DNA of 64,000 nucleotides. It comes from Catenulispora pinistramenti. GTDB lineage: Bacteria > Actinomycetota > Actinomycetes > Streptomycetales > Catenulisporaceae. A program made the translations under genes and the position numbers. The notes under the pieces were generated by a model that was not told the origin of the DNA, searched no databases, and saw only the letters and a list, made by a program, of their open reading frames with translations. Where the stretch lies: NCBI RefSeq assembly GCF_018274385.1, contig NZ_JAAFYZ010000029.1, positions 1-64,000 on the forward strand, read 5' to 3'. This document shows positions 7,615-16,032 of this stretch, in pieces (the stretch's first letter is position 1; each line of letters begins with the position of its first letter).

Positions 7615-8250
7615 GTGGGAGCTTTCACACGTATCACGCTGGCCGGCTGCGCGGCCGGGATCGCGCTGAGCGTCGGCGGTACGGCGGCGGTCGCCGCGGC
7701 GAGCAGCACCTCCAGCACGCCGCGTCCGGCCGGGGTGGCGCACGCCGCGGCGGCCATGTCCTGCGCGGATCTGGACCAGGTGTTCCAGTCCCCGCAGACG
7801 AACGGCACCTATCCGGTGACCGTCGTGTCCAACCAGCCGGACGGGATCGTCGGCTACGGCGGCGAGCAGTACGCCTACAGCTACCCCTCCGGCGGGGTTT
7901 CGGGCCAGTTCGCGAACGGTCAGCTCACCGGCAGCACCAGCAACTACCTGTTCAGCGACCGGGCCACCTTCATCCCGCCCACGGGCGGCGGGTTCGGCGG
8001 AGCGTCCCAGCCGTTCTCGATCAACGCCCCGGTGCCGCTCAGCTACACGCTGGCCCGGACCGGAACCGGCCAGTACACGGTCGGGCTGAACTTCGGCTCG
8101 GGAATCAACCGCCAGTTCTCCTTCGCGGCGCAGTGCATGGGCGAATCGCTGGTCGGCTACACCCGGGCGATCGGCAACAACGAGTACACGGACGACGCCA
8201 CCTACACCATCACCATCGGCACCTTCGTTCCCACCACCATCATCCACTAG
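7615..8250 (+). CDS. Small secreted protein, function unknown
   Basis: This 211-residue protein has a clear signal peptide (hydrophobic LAGCAAGIALSVGGTAAVAA, probable cut near AHA-AA at about 44) and a mature domain of about 165 residues rich in Gly, Ser, Thr and Tyr. The mature part looks all-beta (TYPVTVVSNQPDGIVGYGG, PLSYTLARTGTGQYTVGL) and contains two cysteines that could form one disulfide. I do not recognise the family. GTG 7615 is preceded by AAGGGAG. It stands alone with a strong terminator downstream and is likely a monocistronic extracellular protein. Confidence 0.75.
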   Translation: MGAFTRITLAGCAAGIALSVGGTAAVAAASSTSSTPRPAGVAHAAAAMSCADLDQVFQSPQTNGTYPVTVVSNQPDGIVGYGGEQYAYSYPSGGVSGQFANGQLTGSTSNYLFSDRATFIPPTGGGFGGASQPFSINAPVPLSYTLARTGTGQYTVGLNFGSGINRQFSFAAQCMGESLVGYTRAIGNNEYTDDATYTITIGTFVPTTIIH

Positions 8251-8295
8251 ACGCTCAAGCCTTGGACGCTCAAGTCCTGGACGAGCGAGCCCCAG
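8251..8295 (+). repeat. 15-bp tandem repeat directly after a stop codon
   Basis: ACGCTCAAGCCTTGG (8251-8265) is repeated as ACGCTCAAGTCCTGG (8266-8280) and, more degenerately, at 8281-8295. The array begins on the base after the TAG stop of the secreted-protein gene and ends where the terminator stem begins. Confidence 0.8.
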
Positions 8296-8330
8296 CGCGC
8301 TGCCCGCGATCTGATCGCGGGCAGCGCGCT
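8294..8330. terminator. Strong bidirectional hairpin terminator
   Basis: A perfect 16-bp stem (8294-8309 with 8315-8330) surrounds a 5-base loop; the palindrome centre is at 8312. It sits between the plus-strand secreted-protein gene and the convergent LysR gene and can serve both. Confidence 0.9.
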
Positions 8331-8364
8331 GTCTTAGACCACTGATACTTCATGGGCGTCCGGT

Positions 8365-9261
8365 CTAATCCGGTCCGCAGAAGCAGCCGATGCAGGAGTT
8401 GACGAAGACCCGCACGGCATCGCGCCGATCCGGGCCGCGCCACGCGACCCCGAGTTCGCCGGGCGACAGGCCGTGCACCGGCCGGTAGACCACGTCGTCT
8501 CGCTGGTAGATCTCGACATTGCCGGCGGGCAGCAGGGCCATGCCGAGTCCGGCGGCGACCGCCTCCAGGGTCTCCTCCGCGGTCTCGGCCTCCGCGGCGA
8601 CTGTGGCGGGGCGCGGCCGGTCCGCGGCGGCCAGCCAGAACTCGCGGAGCGGACCGGCGCTTGCGGGGAGGGCGATGAAGGGCTCGTCGACGAGGTCGGC
8701 GAACGGGATCGCGTTCCTGCGGGCCAGGCGATGTCCGGGAGGCAGGGCCACCCATCGCTGTTCGGTGGCGATCACCCGCCAGGACAGGCCGGTGTCGCGG
8801 GGGAGGGGCAGCCAGGTGATGGCCACGTCCACCTCGCCCTTGGCGAGTCCGATCGACGGATCGCTCCACGGCACCTGACGAAACAGCAGCCGCCAGTTCG
8901 GCAGGTCTTCGGCCAGCCGGTCGGTGACGGCGGGAATGAGCCCTCGGCCGATCCGGGTCTGGAAGCCGACCGTCAGGATGGCTTGCTCGGTGGCGGAGGC
9001 CTCGGCCGTTTCCTGGCGTGCCTGTTCCCAGAGTTCGATGATCCGCCGGGCGCGCGGCAGCAACGCCGCGCCGGCCGCGGTCAAGGTGACCGTGCGGCGA
9101 TCCCGGTCGAACAGGGTCACCCACAGGCAGGTTTCCAGCTGCCGGATCTGTTTGCTCAGCGCCGGTTGCGAGATGAACAGCCGGTCGGACGCGGCCCGGG
9201 TGAAGCTCAGTTCTTCGGCGACCGCGATGAAGTAGCGCAGGTCCTGGAGGCGGGCATCCAT
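8365..9261 (-). CDS. LysR family transcriptional regulator
   Basis: A 298-residue protein with the LysR N-terminal winged helix (LRYFIAVAEELSFTRAASDR, then FISQPALSKQIRQLE) and a periplasmic-binding-like effector domain from about residue 90 (ILTVGFQTRIGRGLIPAVTD). LysR proteins act as tetramers and usually control a divergent gene. Here that is an SDR oxidoreductase starting 61 bp away. The intergenic ATAAGAACTTGTCTT has the partly symmetric T-N11-A look of a LysR site. The inducer is unknown. Confidence 0.92.
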   Translation of the reverse strand: MDARLQDLRYFIAVAEELSFTRAASDRLFISQPALSKQIRQLETCLWVTLFDRDRRTVTLTAAGAALLPRARRIIELWEQARQETAEASATEQAILTVGFQTRIGRGLIPAVTDRLAEDLPNWRLLFRQVPWSDPSIGLAKGEVDVAITWLPLPRDTGLSWRVIATEQRWVALPPGHRLARRNAIPFADLVDEPFIALPASAGPLREFWLAAADRPRPATVAAEAETAEETLEAVAAGLGMALLPAGNVEIYQRDDVVYRPVHGLSPGELGVAWRGPDRRDAVRVFVNSCIGCFCGPD

Positions 9262-9269
9262 AACCGCAG

Positions 9270-9286
9270 GCTATAAGAACTTGTCT
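9270..9286. promoter_or_regulatory. Putative LysR binding site
   Basis: The segment around AAGAACTTGTCTT is an imperfect dyad in the 61-bp gap between the divergent LysR and SDR genes. It fits the T-N11-A pattern typical of LysR operators. The assignment rests on position and partial symmetry only. Confidence 0.4.
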
Positions 9287-9322
9287 TGGACGCGCGGTCC
9301 GATCGGTCGCAAAGATCGCAGC

Positions 9323-10138
9323 ATGGGACTGACGGGAAAGACGGCTCTGGCGGGAAAGACGGCTCTGACGGGAAAGACGGCGCTGGTGACCGGCGCGTCT
9401 CGGGGAATCGGACGGGCGATCGCGACCAGACTGGCCGGCGCCGGTGCCCTCGTCGCCGTGCACTACGGACGCGACGACAACGCGGCGCGGGAAACGGTGG
9501 CCGCGATCGAGCGCGCCGGCGGGAAGGCGTTCGCCCTCCGCGCCGAACTCGGTGTGGACGGCGATGTGGACACCCTGTTCGAGGGACTGGAACGGGGGTT
9601 GGCCGGTCAGGCGCTGGACATCCTGGTGAACAACGCCGCCGTGTTCTCCGGGACCCTCGACCAAGTGACACCGGACGAGTTCGACCGGCTGTTCGCCGTC
9701 AACGTGAAGGCGCCGTACTTCATCATCAGGCGGGCGCTGCCGCTGCTGCCCGACGGCGGCCGGATCGTCAACGTCTCCTCCGCCGCCACCCGGATCGCCA
9801 TGCCGGAGACCGCCTACGCGATGACCAAGGGCGCCTTGGACGTCCTCGGCCGGAACCTGGCCCACCGACTCGGCCGGCGGGGGATCACGGTGAACACCAT
9901 CGCGCCCGGGATCACCGAGACCGACCTGAACTCCTGGATCCGGGACTCGCCGCGGCTGGTGGAACAGGCCACCGGCCTCATCGCGCTGCGCCGCGTCGGC
10001 CAACCAGCCGACATCGCCGATGCGGTGGCGTTCCTGGTCTCCGACGACGCCCGCTGGATCACCGGCAACTGGGTCGACGCGACCGGCGGCATGCTTCTGG
10101 GACCCGGCACGCTCGGTGACCAGACGGTAGAGGCCTGA
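9323..10138 (+). CDS. Short-chain dehydrogenase/reductase (SDR)
   Basis: A 271-residue classical SDR. The nucleotide-binding motif is TGASRGIG, followed by NNAAVFSG, the catalytic Ser region VNVSSAATR, YAMTKGALD with Tyr and Lys, and the C-terminal IAPGITETD. It oxidises or reduces a carbonyl or alcohol with NAD(P). The closest family types are 3-oxoacyl-ACP-reductase-like and glucose-dehydrogenase-like enzymes, and the substrate cannot be assigned. The Rossmann fold is preceded by three near-identical 18-bp units each encoding LTGKTA or LAGKTA, where normal family members have one. ATG 9323 is chosen because it begins right before these units. It is divergent from a LysR gene that probably controls it. 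Confidence 0.9.
   Translation: MGLTGKTALAGKTALTGKTALVTGASRGIGRAIATRLAGAGALVAVHYGRDDNAARETVAAIERAGGKAFALRAELGVDGDVDTLFEGLERGLAGQALDILVNNAAVFSGTLDQVTPDEFDRLFAVNVKAPYFIIRRALPLLPDGGRIVNVSSAATRIAMPETAYAMTKGALDVLGRNLAHRLGRRGITVNTIAPGITETDLNSWIRDSPRLVEQATGLIALRRVGQPADIADAVAFLVSDDARWITGNWVDATGGMLLGPGTLGDQTVEA
9329..9382 (+). repeat. 18-bp in-frame tandem repeat at the SDR N terminus
   Basis: There are three units of CTGACGGGAAAGACGGCT type that differ by one base each. They encode Leu-Thr/Ala-Gly-Lys-Thr-Ala three times. Only the last unit corresponds to the conserved start of SDR strand 1. Confidence 0.9.
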
Positions 10139-10191
10139 TCCACGAGTGCCCTTGATCACAGAGCTGTTCCAGCTCGACGTCTCCCGCCACA

Positions 10192-10953
10192 ATGATCACC
10201 ATGGCGATCCGTGGAGTGCTGTTCGACGTCGATGGGACCCTGTACGCGTTTGAGGGCGCCGAGGAGGCCGGCCTTCACGAACACCTAGCGGCCGAAGGGC
10301 TCACCGACCGGTTCTCATCCCCGGCGGAGGCGCTGCGCGTGTGGCGGGAGATCAAGGAGGAGGAGTACGACCGGTTCCTGCGCGGCGAGTCGACCTTCAC
10401 CGGCCAGAAGAACGATCGGACCCGACGCTTCCTCGCAGCGGCCGGAGTGGCCGACGCATCCGAGATGCCGGATGACGCGGCGGCGGCGTGGTTCGCGACC
10501 TACGCGGCGCGCAAGAACACGACCCGGCGGGCGTTCGACGACGCGCAGCCGGCGCTGGACGACCTGGCGGCCCGCTACCGCCTCGGCGTCGTGTCGAACT
10601 CGGCGACCGCACACCAGCGCGCGAAGCTGGAAGCGATCGGCCTACTCGGCTACTTCGCCGAACCACTGGTCTGCTCCCAGGAACACGGCGCCGCCAAGCC
10701 GGCCGCGAGCATCTTCCTCGCCGGCTGCGAGGCCCTGGGACTGGCCCCCGCCGAGGTGGCCTACGTGGGCGACAACTACGAGACGGACGCGGTCGGGGCA
10801 CGGGACGCGGGGTTGCGGGCCATCTGGCTGGACCGCTCGGCTGGCGGCGCTACCGGCGGCGGTGTGGGTGTGGGTGCGGGCGCCGGTGCTCGCATCGCTC
10901 CGGACACCGGTATCCGGGTGATCGCCTCGTTGACGGAGCTGGAGCGCTTGTGA
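10192..10953 (+). CDS. HAD superfamily hydrolase
   Basis: A 253-residue protein with all four HAD motifs: VLFDVDGTLY with the nucleophile and acid/base Asp pair, VVSNSAT, KPAASIF with the Lys, and YVGDNYETDAVG with the metal-binding acids. These enzymes hydrolyse phosphate esters or act as haloacid dehalogenases. A C1 cap between motifs 1 and 2 is indicated by the roughly 100-residue insertion. Near the C terminus a Gly/Val/Ala run (GGGVGVGAGAGA) is an unusual low-complexity insert. ATG 10201 is an alternative start nine bases in. It is not obviously co-transcribed with its neighbours. Confidence 0.88.
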   Translation: MITMAIRGVLFDVDGTLYAFEGAEEAGLHEHLAAEGLTDRFSSPAEALRVWREIKEEEYDRFLRGESTFTGQKNDRTRRFLAAAGVADASEMPDDAAAAWFATYAARKNTTRRAFDDAQPALDDLAARYRLGVVSNSATAHQRAKLEAIGLLGYFAEPLVCSQEHGAAKPAASIFLAGCEALGLAPAEVAYVGDNYETDAVGARDAGLRAIWLDRSAGGATGGGVGVGAGAGARIAPDTGIRVIASLTELERL

Positions 10954-11011
10954 CAGCAGTGGATTCTCACGCTCGTGCGCGGCGACAACTGGAGGCTGAC
11001 AGGCTCGCCGG

Positions 11012-11965
11012 TCAGGGCTGGACGAAGTGGTAGCCGGCCTCCAGCAGCTGCGGTAGAAACCGCCGGAGCGCGGCGACGGTTTGTGACCGGTCGCCGCCGC
11101 CGTCGTGTTCGAGGATGATCGAGCCGGTGTGGGTGTGGCCCATGACGGTCTGCACGATGTGGTCGGTGCCGGGACGCGACCAGTCGCGCGGGTCCACGGA
11201 CCAGTCCAGCGGCCGCAGGCCCATCTTCGCGCAGACCGAGAACACGGTGGGCGACCAGTTGCCACCAGGCGCGCGGAACAGCACCGGCTGCCTGGCGCCG
11301 CCCTTGGTGATGGCATCATTGGCGCGCTCGATCTCAGCGGTCACCCGCGCCTCACTCATCCGCGACAGGTCGGGATGATCCCAGGTGTGATTGGCGACCA
11401 GGTGCCCGGCGGCGCTGACCTCAGCGACCAAAGAGGCATGCTGCGCAGCATTCTGACCGATCATGCAGAACGTCGCCGCGATCTTGTACTGGGCCAGCAG
11501 CGCCAGCACCTGCGGCGTGTATTTGGAGCTGGGCCCGTCGTCGATGGTCAGCGCTATCGCCTTGTCGCCCTCATGGACGTAGAACTGCGGATGCCCCGCC
11601 GCCGGCGGAGCATCACCGCGATTCGTGGCGGGCGCGGTAGTGGACGACCCAGCGGCGCCGCCTGTGCTGGAACTAGAGCTAGAGCCGGCAGTGCTGGAAC
11701 CGGACCCCGCAGAGCTGTGGCCGGGGAACGGAGCCCCACCGGTGGCCGGATGCGAGCTGGGCTCCGACCCGGTCGGAACGGTCGCACCAGTCGGCGTCGT
11801 CGCCCGAACCGGTCCCGCACCGGCGGACCCGCCGCTGGTGGAAGCACATCCGCTCAGCAACGTCACACCACCGACGCCCAACAACAGCCGACGTGACAGC
11901 CTCCCGCCGAGCCGGGGCCCGGCGTCGTGGCGAACTTCTCGAGGATCAAGGCCCGGTACGTTCAT
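11012..11965 (-). CDS. Lipoprotein polysaccharide deacetylase (CE4/NodB domain)
   Basis: A 317-residue protein. The N terminus has RR followed by a hydrophobic segment and the lipobox LLSGC, so it is probably a membrane-tethered lipoprotein. A Ser/Gly/Thr/Pro-rich linker spans about residues 45-115. The NodB domain has TIDDGPS (catalytic and metal Asp), NHTWDHPDLS (metal His pair), FRAPGGNWSP, DWSVDPRDW and IILEHDGGGDRS. CE4 enzymes remove N- or O-acetyl groups from peptidoglycan, chitin or similar glycans at the cell surface. ATG 11965 has little Shine-Dalgarno match, so the start is the least certain part. Confidence 0.88.
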   Translation of the reverse strand: MNVPGLDPREVRHDAGPRLGGRLSRRLLLGVGGVTLLSGCASTSGGSAGAGPVRATTPTGATVPTGSEPSSHPATGGAPFPGHSSAGSGSSTAGSSSSSSTGGAAGSSTTAPATNRGDAPPAAGHPQFYVHEGDKAIALTIDDGPSSKYTPQVLALLAQYKIAATFCMIGQNAAQHASLVAEVSAAGHLVANHTWDHPDLSRMSEARVTAEIERANDAITKGGARQPVLFRAPGGNWSPTVFSVCAKMGLRPLDWSVDPRDWSRPGTDHIVQTVMGHTHTGSIILEHDGGGDRSQTVAALRRFLPQLLEAGYHFVQP

Positions 11966-12080
11966 GCCAATGGGACGCGCCAGCCCCGCGCGGGGTTGAG
12001 CCCATCTTCGGGTCTTTAGAAAATGGAGAAGGGTGCCCCCGCCGCCAAGCAGCCTTTCGCCGGGCTGCCGGGACTCCGTA

Positions 12081-12686
12081 ATGTTGCGAATCCGCGATAC
12101 TGGGGTGACGTTCAGCCGCCCCGGGTTCTTCGCCGATGCCGGGCTGAGCGTCAGGCCAGGGCTCCCGTGGTCGCGGCAGCTTCCAGAATTCGTCGCGCAG
12201 TGCATGGCGGCCGCGCCTGAGGAGCGGTTGGACGCGGCCACGCGCAGAGCGTGGGCGAAGCTTTGCTCGGCCCATGCCCCGGCTCTGGTCGGAGTCGACA
12301 ACCAGGCCCGCTTGGTCCACTCCGACCTGAACCCCAAGAACATCCTGGTCACCCGCGCTCGCGGCGGTTGGCGGGTCGACGCGGTCCTGGACTGGGAGTT
12401 CAGCTTCTCCGGTTCCCCATACGCCGACGCCGCCAACATGATCAGGTTCCGTGCCGATGCGCCCGAGGAGTTCCGGGCCGGGTTCCGCGCGGCGTTCGCC
12501 GAGCACCTGCCGGCCGACCTTCATCCCGGTAGGGACTGGCTCTACCTCGGACGGGTCATGGACATGTTCGCACTCAGCGATCTGGTCACCCGCCCCGTCG
12601 GGCATCCCGTCGCCGACCAAGCGGCGCGGGAGATCCGTCGTTGGACCGCCGAAGGAGTACCCGACGCGCGACCCGACTTCCGGTGA
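12081..12686 (+). pseudogene. 5'-truncated aminoglycoside phosphotransferase-like (APH) gene
   Basis: The readable part holds only the C-terminal lobe of an APH/choline-kinase-fold phosphotransferase: VHSDLNPKNILV (catalytic HxDxxxxN) and VLDWEFSFSGSPYADAANM (metal-binding DxE/D), then the C-terminal helices. The N-lobe with the ATP-binding Lys, normally about 100 or more residues, is absent, and the sequence upstream runs straight into the deacetylase promoter region. An ATG at 12081 gives about 201 residues, short of the usual 280-330. It is unlikely to be an active kinase. The truncation end is around 12081-12120. Its stop lies in a tandem repeat shared with the neighbouring LacI gene. Confidence 0.7.
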
Positions 12687-12745
12687 ACGGGGCTGGTTGA
12701 ACGGACCGGTTAGACGGCCGGTTAGACGGGCCGGTTAGACGGGAG
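12682..12745. repeat. 13-bp tandem repeat spanning two stop codons
   Basis: Five units of GGTTAGACGGGCC type (12-13 bp each) begin at 12682, 12695, 12708, 12720 and 12733. The first unit contains the TGA of the APH remnant (12684-12686) and the last contains the TAA stop of the convergent LacI gene (12735-12737). Confidence 0.9.
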
Positions 12746-13760
12746 CGACCGTACTCTCCCTCACCACCAACTCATACGGCGCCCAAAGCTCAGCAGGCGC
12801 CGTCTCATCCTCCTTGTCCAGCCGAGCGATAAGCCGGTCGACAGCAAGCTGCGCGATCGCCGTCTTGTCCGGCGAGATGGTGGTCAGCGTCGGCGTGTTG
12901 TACCGACCGGCCTCGATATCGTCGAAGCCGACCACGGCGATGTCCTCGGGGATCCGCACCCCGTTCGTCAACAGAGTGCGGATGGCACCCAGCGCGACCA
13001 GGTCGTTGTAGCAGAACACCGCGTCCGGTGGACCCTGCGGATGCTCCAGCAGCGCCGCCATCGCCTCGGCGCCGCTGGCGAGGTGGAAGCGGCGCGTGGT
13101 GACGATCAGTGACTCCTCGACGGCCAGGCCGCGCGCCTCGTGCGCGTCGCGGTAGCCGCGGGTGCGGAGTTGGGCGGTCTCGCCGCTCTCCCAGGGTTGG
13201 TCGCCCACGGCCGCGATGCGGCGGCGGCCCAGGTCCAGCAGGTGCTCGGTCGCGGTGCGGGCGGCGGCGACGTTGTCGATGGCGACGTGGTCGTAGGCGC
13301 TCTCGGCGATGCGCTCGCCGAGTAGGACCAGCGGCTGGTCGGCGCCGCGGCGGGCGAGGTCGGCGTGAGTGAGGGCGAGCGGGCTGAGGATCACGCCGTC
13401 GAACATGGCCGCCGCGGCCGAGTCGCGCATGACCAATTCGCGTTCCCGGTCCGGCTCGCCGTCGGTCTGGTCGACGACGACGGTGTAGCCGTGCGCGCGG
13501 GCCTTGGTGATGACCGCGCGCGCCAGCTCGGAGAAGTACGGCACGTCCAGTTCCGGGACGACCAGCGTGATCAGGCCGGTGCGGCCGCGCTTGAAGTTGC
13601 GGGCCATGAGGTTCGGCTTGTAGCCGAGTTCGGCCACGGCCGCCTCGACCCGCGCGCGCACCTCGTCGGAGACGGGTGCGTAACCGTTCACCGCGTTCGA
13701 GACGGTGCGGATCGAGACGCCCGCACGTTCGGCTACGTCGCGGAGACGGACGCCGGCCAT
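12735..13760 (-). CDS. LacI family transcriptional regulator
   Basis: A 341-residue protein with the LacI DNA-binding head (VRLRDVAERAGVSIRTVSNA, then a hinge near NLMARNFKRGRTG) and a sugar-binding-protein-like effector domain. LacI-type repressors bind palindromic operators until a sugar ligand binds. It is the last gene of the minus-strand glycan cluster, 96 bp after the GH2 gene. It is the natural candidate to bind the TGCAACGTTGCA palindromes at 19505-19552 and 21842-21887, which have the central CG symmetry typical of LacI-family operators. No such site lies at its own start. Confidence 0.92.
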   Translation of the reverse strand: MAGVRLRDVAERAGVSIRTVSNAVNGYAPVSDEVRARVEAAVAELGYKPNLMARNFKRGRTGLITLVVPELDVPYFSELARAVITKARAHGYTVVVDQTDGEPDRERELVMRDSAAAAMFDGVILSPLALTHADLARRGADQPLVLLGERIAESAYDHVAIDNVAAARTATEHLLDLGRRRIAAVGDQPWESGETAQLRTRGYRDAHEARGLAVEESLIVTTRRFHLASGAEAMAALLEHPQGPPDAVFCYNDLVALGAIRTLLTNGVRIPEDIAVVGFDDIEAGRYNTPTLTTISPDKTAIAQLAVDRLIARLDKEDETAPAELWAPYELVVRESTVAPV

Positions 13761-13856
13761 TGATGTCCTCCTACGGAAGGCTTGCTTGACGAAGGATTGC
13801 TGGGAACGAGTGCTGGTAACGGGACAACAGGAACAACGAGTTCCTGGGCTGAGATC

Positions 13857-16028
13857 CTATTGCCGAGGCACGGTGGGGGAGCCGTCAATCGCCGTCCGCC
13901 CCACCGGGCGCGTCGCGACGTCCACGCAGGTGTGGCCGACGACCCCACCCGCGCTGACCAGCACGAGGTGCAGCCGCGCGACATCCGCCTTCGGCCTGGC
14001 ACCCTCCGTCTCCGCCGCCGCAGAAGGCATCAGCTCCCTGATCCGGACTGCTTCGCTGAGTCGGAACGGCTGCACCTTCACACTCTGTCCCGAGCCGCTG
14101 TCGGGTACCCGCGTGAAGTCATAGGGCTGCAACGCCGCACCCCACACCGGCACGACCGTCACCTCGACCGCCGCCGGCCCATGGTGCGAGATCCGCACGT
14201 CGAACTCGACGCCACCGCCCTCAGCCGCGACAAGGTCGCACCCGGGTGCCAGCGGGACGACATCGGGGATGGCGACCGTCACCGCATTGGTCAGGTCCGG
14301 CGGGTTCCCTCCGTCGTCCTTGGCGCCGCGATCGAAGGCGTAGATCCCGGCCGTCTCGTGCTCGATGTCATACAGCTCGGTCCACACATAGCCGGACAAC
14401 GCGTCGTACCGCCGCAGCTCCAGCGTCTGCCAGCGCAGGTTCCAGCCCCGCTCGACGCTCGTGAGGCCGCCGCCGAACTCGCTGTTCAGGTTCGGCACCC
14501 GCGGGACGGGCCGGCCGTCGGCCATCAGCACCTTCTCGACCACCGTGCCCGGCCCGATGCCGACCGGGAACCCGGGCTCGCCGTCGGCGAGCAGCGCGCG
14601 GACCTTGGCGGCCCAGCCGTCCGGGTACTCGTCGTAGACGTGCCAGTCGAGGAGGTCCGTGGCCACGTGCGACCAGCCGGAGTCGTCCACCGCCGGCCGG
14701 GTCGGGTCCAGCGCCTTGAGCAGGTCGTAGGCGTGGCGGGTCGCTTCCTGCTTGCGCGGGTCCGCGGCCACGTCCCAGTCCAGGCCCCACTCCTCGTTGT
14801 AGAGCCCCCAGATCACGATGCTCGGGTGGTTCCCGTCCCGGCGCACCATCGGCTCGATCTGCGCCTCGAAGCGCGCGACCGCCTCGTCCGTGAACACCCC
14901 GGTGCTCGCCGGCTCGGCCCACACGAGCATGCCGAGCCGGTCGGCGTGGTGCAGGAACCGCGGGTCTTCGAGCTTGAGGTGCTTGCGGACCAGGTTGAAC
15001 CCGGCGGCGCGGGCCGCTTCGAGGTCTGTGACGAACGCCTGGTCCTCCGGTGCGGTGATCCCGGTACGCGGCCAGTAGCCCTGGTCCAGGACGCCGCGGA
15101 CGTAGAGCCGCTCGCCGTTGAGCAGGATCCGGTCGCCGTCGGTCTCGACGCGGCGCAGGCCGGTGGTCGCGGCGACGCGGTCGGTGCCGTCGGCGGACTC
15201 CAGAGTCACGGTCACCGGGTAGAGGTGGGGATCGGCGGGGCTCCACAGACGCGGCTCGGCGATCGGGAGCCGGAACGAGACCGGCTGGCTCGGGTCGGCG
15301 ACTTCGACGGTGACCGGCTGCTCGCCGGCGACCGTGGCCGTGAGACGCACGCCCGAGCCACTCGCGCTACCCGAACCAGCCGAACCAGCCGAACCGCCGA
15401 TCGAAACAGTCGCCTCAATCGCGTCCAACTCCGCACCAGCCCGCAGCGCGACATCAGCCAGATACGTAGCCGGCCGCGCCTCCAACCACACCGGCTGCCA
15501 GATCCCACTGCTCGGCGTGAAAGCGCAGACGTCATAGACATCGCGCGGAATGCTGCGCTGCTTCCCGTGGACGATCTCCCGCTTGTCGAGCGGCGCGTGA
15601 ACCCGCACGACCAGCGTGCCCCCGCCCTGGCCGTCGAGGGCATCGGTGACGTCGAGCTCGAACGGGGTGTATCCGCCCTCGTGCTCCCCGACCAGCGTCC
15701 CGTTGACCCACACCGTCGCAAAGTGGTGTACCGCACCGAAGTGCAGCACGATCCGCTGCCCGGACCAGTCGGCCGGAGCGGCGAGCTGCCGCCGGTACCA
15801 ACCCCACTCCAGCCAGTGTGCCTCAGGCCCGGCGGCCTCCGTCTCCCACGCGAACGGGACGACGATCTGCTCGCCCCAGCCATCCGGGTCGCGGGAGAAG
15901 TCCCACGTCCCGTTCAGGTTCAGCCAGGCGTGCGAACGGTCGAAGTGCGGTCGGGGGTATTCAGGACGAACGGTGGACAACGGTGCTCCCAAAGATGTGC
16001 GGATACGGTCTGCCGGGCGATGCGCCAC
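13857..16028 (-). CDS. Glycoside hydrolase family 2 enzyme (beta-galactosidase/glucuronidase type)
   Basis: A 723-residue protein with GH2 architecture: a sugar-binding jelly roll from about residue 20 (LNLNGTWDFSRDPDGWGEQI), an Ig-like domain, and a TIM barrel. The acid/base Glu is in IWGLYNEEWG near residue 410 and the nucleophile Glu in PNLNSEFGGG near 516. GH2 enzymes release terminal beta-linked galactose, glucuronate or mannose. There is no signal peptide, so it probably works in the cytoplasm on oligosaccharides imported by the adjacent ABC transporter. The GTG start at 16028 lies 4 bp after the permease stop. A Gly/Ser repeat (about 15355-15410) interrupts the Ig-like region. Confidence 0.88.
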   Translation of the reverse strand: MAHRPADRIRTSLGAPLSTVRPEYPRPHFDRSHAWLNLNGTWDFSRDPDGWGEQIVVPFAWETEAAGPEAHWLEWGWYRRQLAAPADWSGQRIVLHFGAVHHFATVWVNGTLVGEHEGGYTPFELDVTDALDGQGGGTLVVRVHAPLDKREIVHGKQRSIPRDVYDVCAFTPSSGIWQPVWLEARPATYLADVALRAGAELDAIEATVSIGGSAGSAGSGSASGSGVRLTATVAGEQPVTVEVADPSQPVSFRLPIAEPRLWSPADPHLYPVTVTLESADGTDRVAATTGLRRVETDGDRILLNGERLYVRGVLDQGYWPRTGITAPEDQAFVTDLEAARAAGFNLVRKHLKLEDPRFLHHADRLGMLVWAEPASTGVFTDEAVARFEAQIEPMVRRDGNHPSIVIWGLYNEEWGLDWDVAADPRKQEATRHAYDLLKALDPTRPAVDDSGWSHVATDLLDWHVYDEYPDGWAAKVRALLADGEPGFPVGIGPGTVVEKVLMADGRPVPRVPNLNSEFGGGLTSVERGWNLRWQTLELRRYDALSGYVWTELYDIEHETAGIYAFDRGAKDDGGNPPDLTNAVTVAIPDVVPLAPGCDLVAAEGGGVEFDVRISHHGPAAVEVTVVPVWGAALQPYDFTRVPDSGSGQSVKVQPFRLSEAVRIRELMPSAAAETEGARPKADVARLHLVLVSAGGVVGHTCVDVATRPVGRTAIDGSPTVPRQ

Positions 16029-16032
16029 GAAG

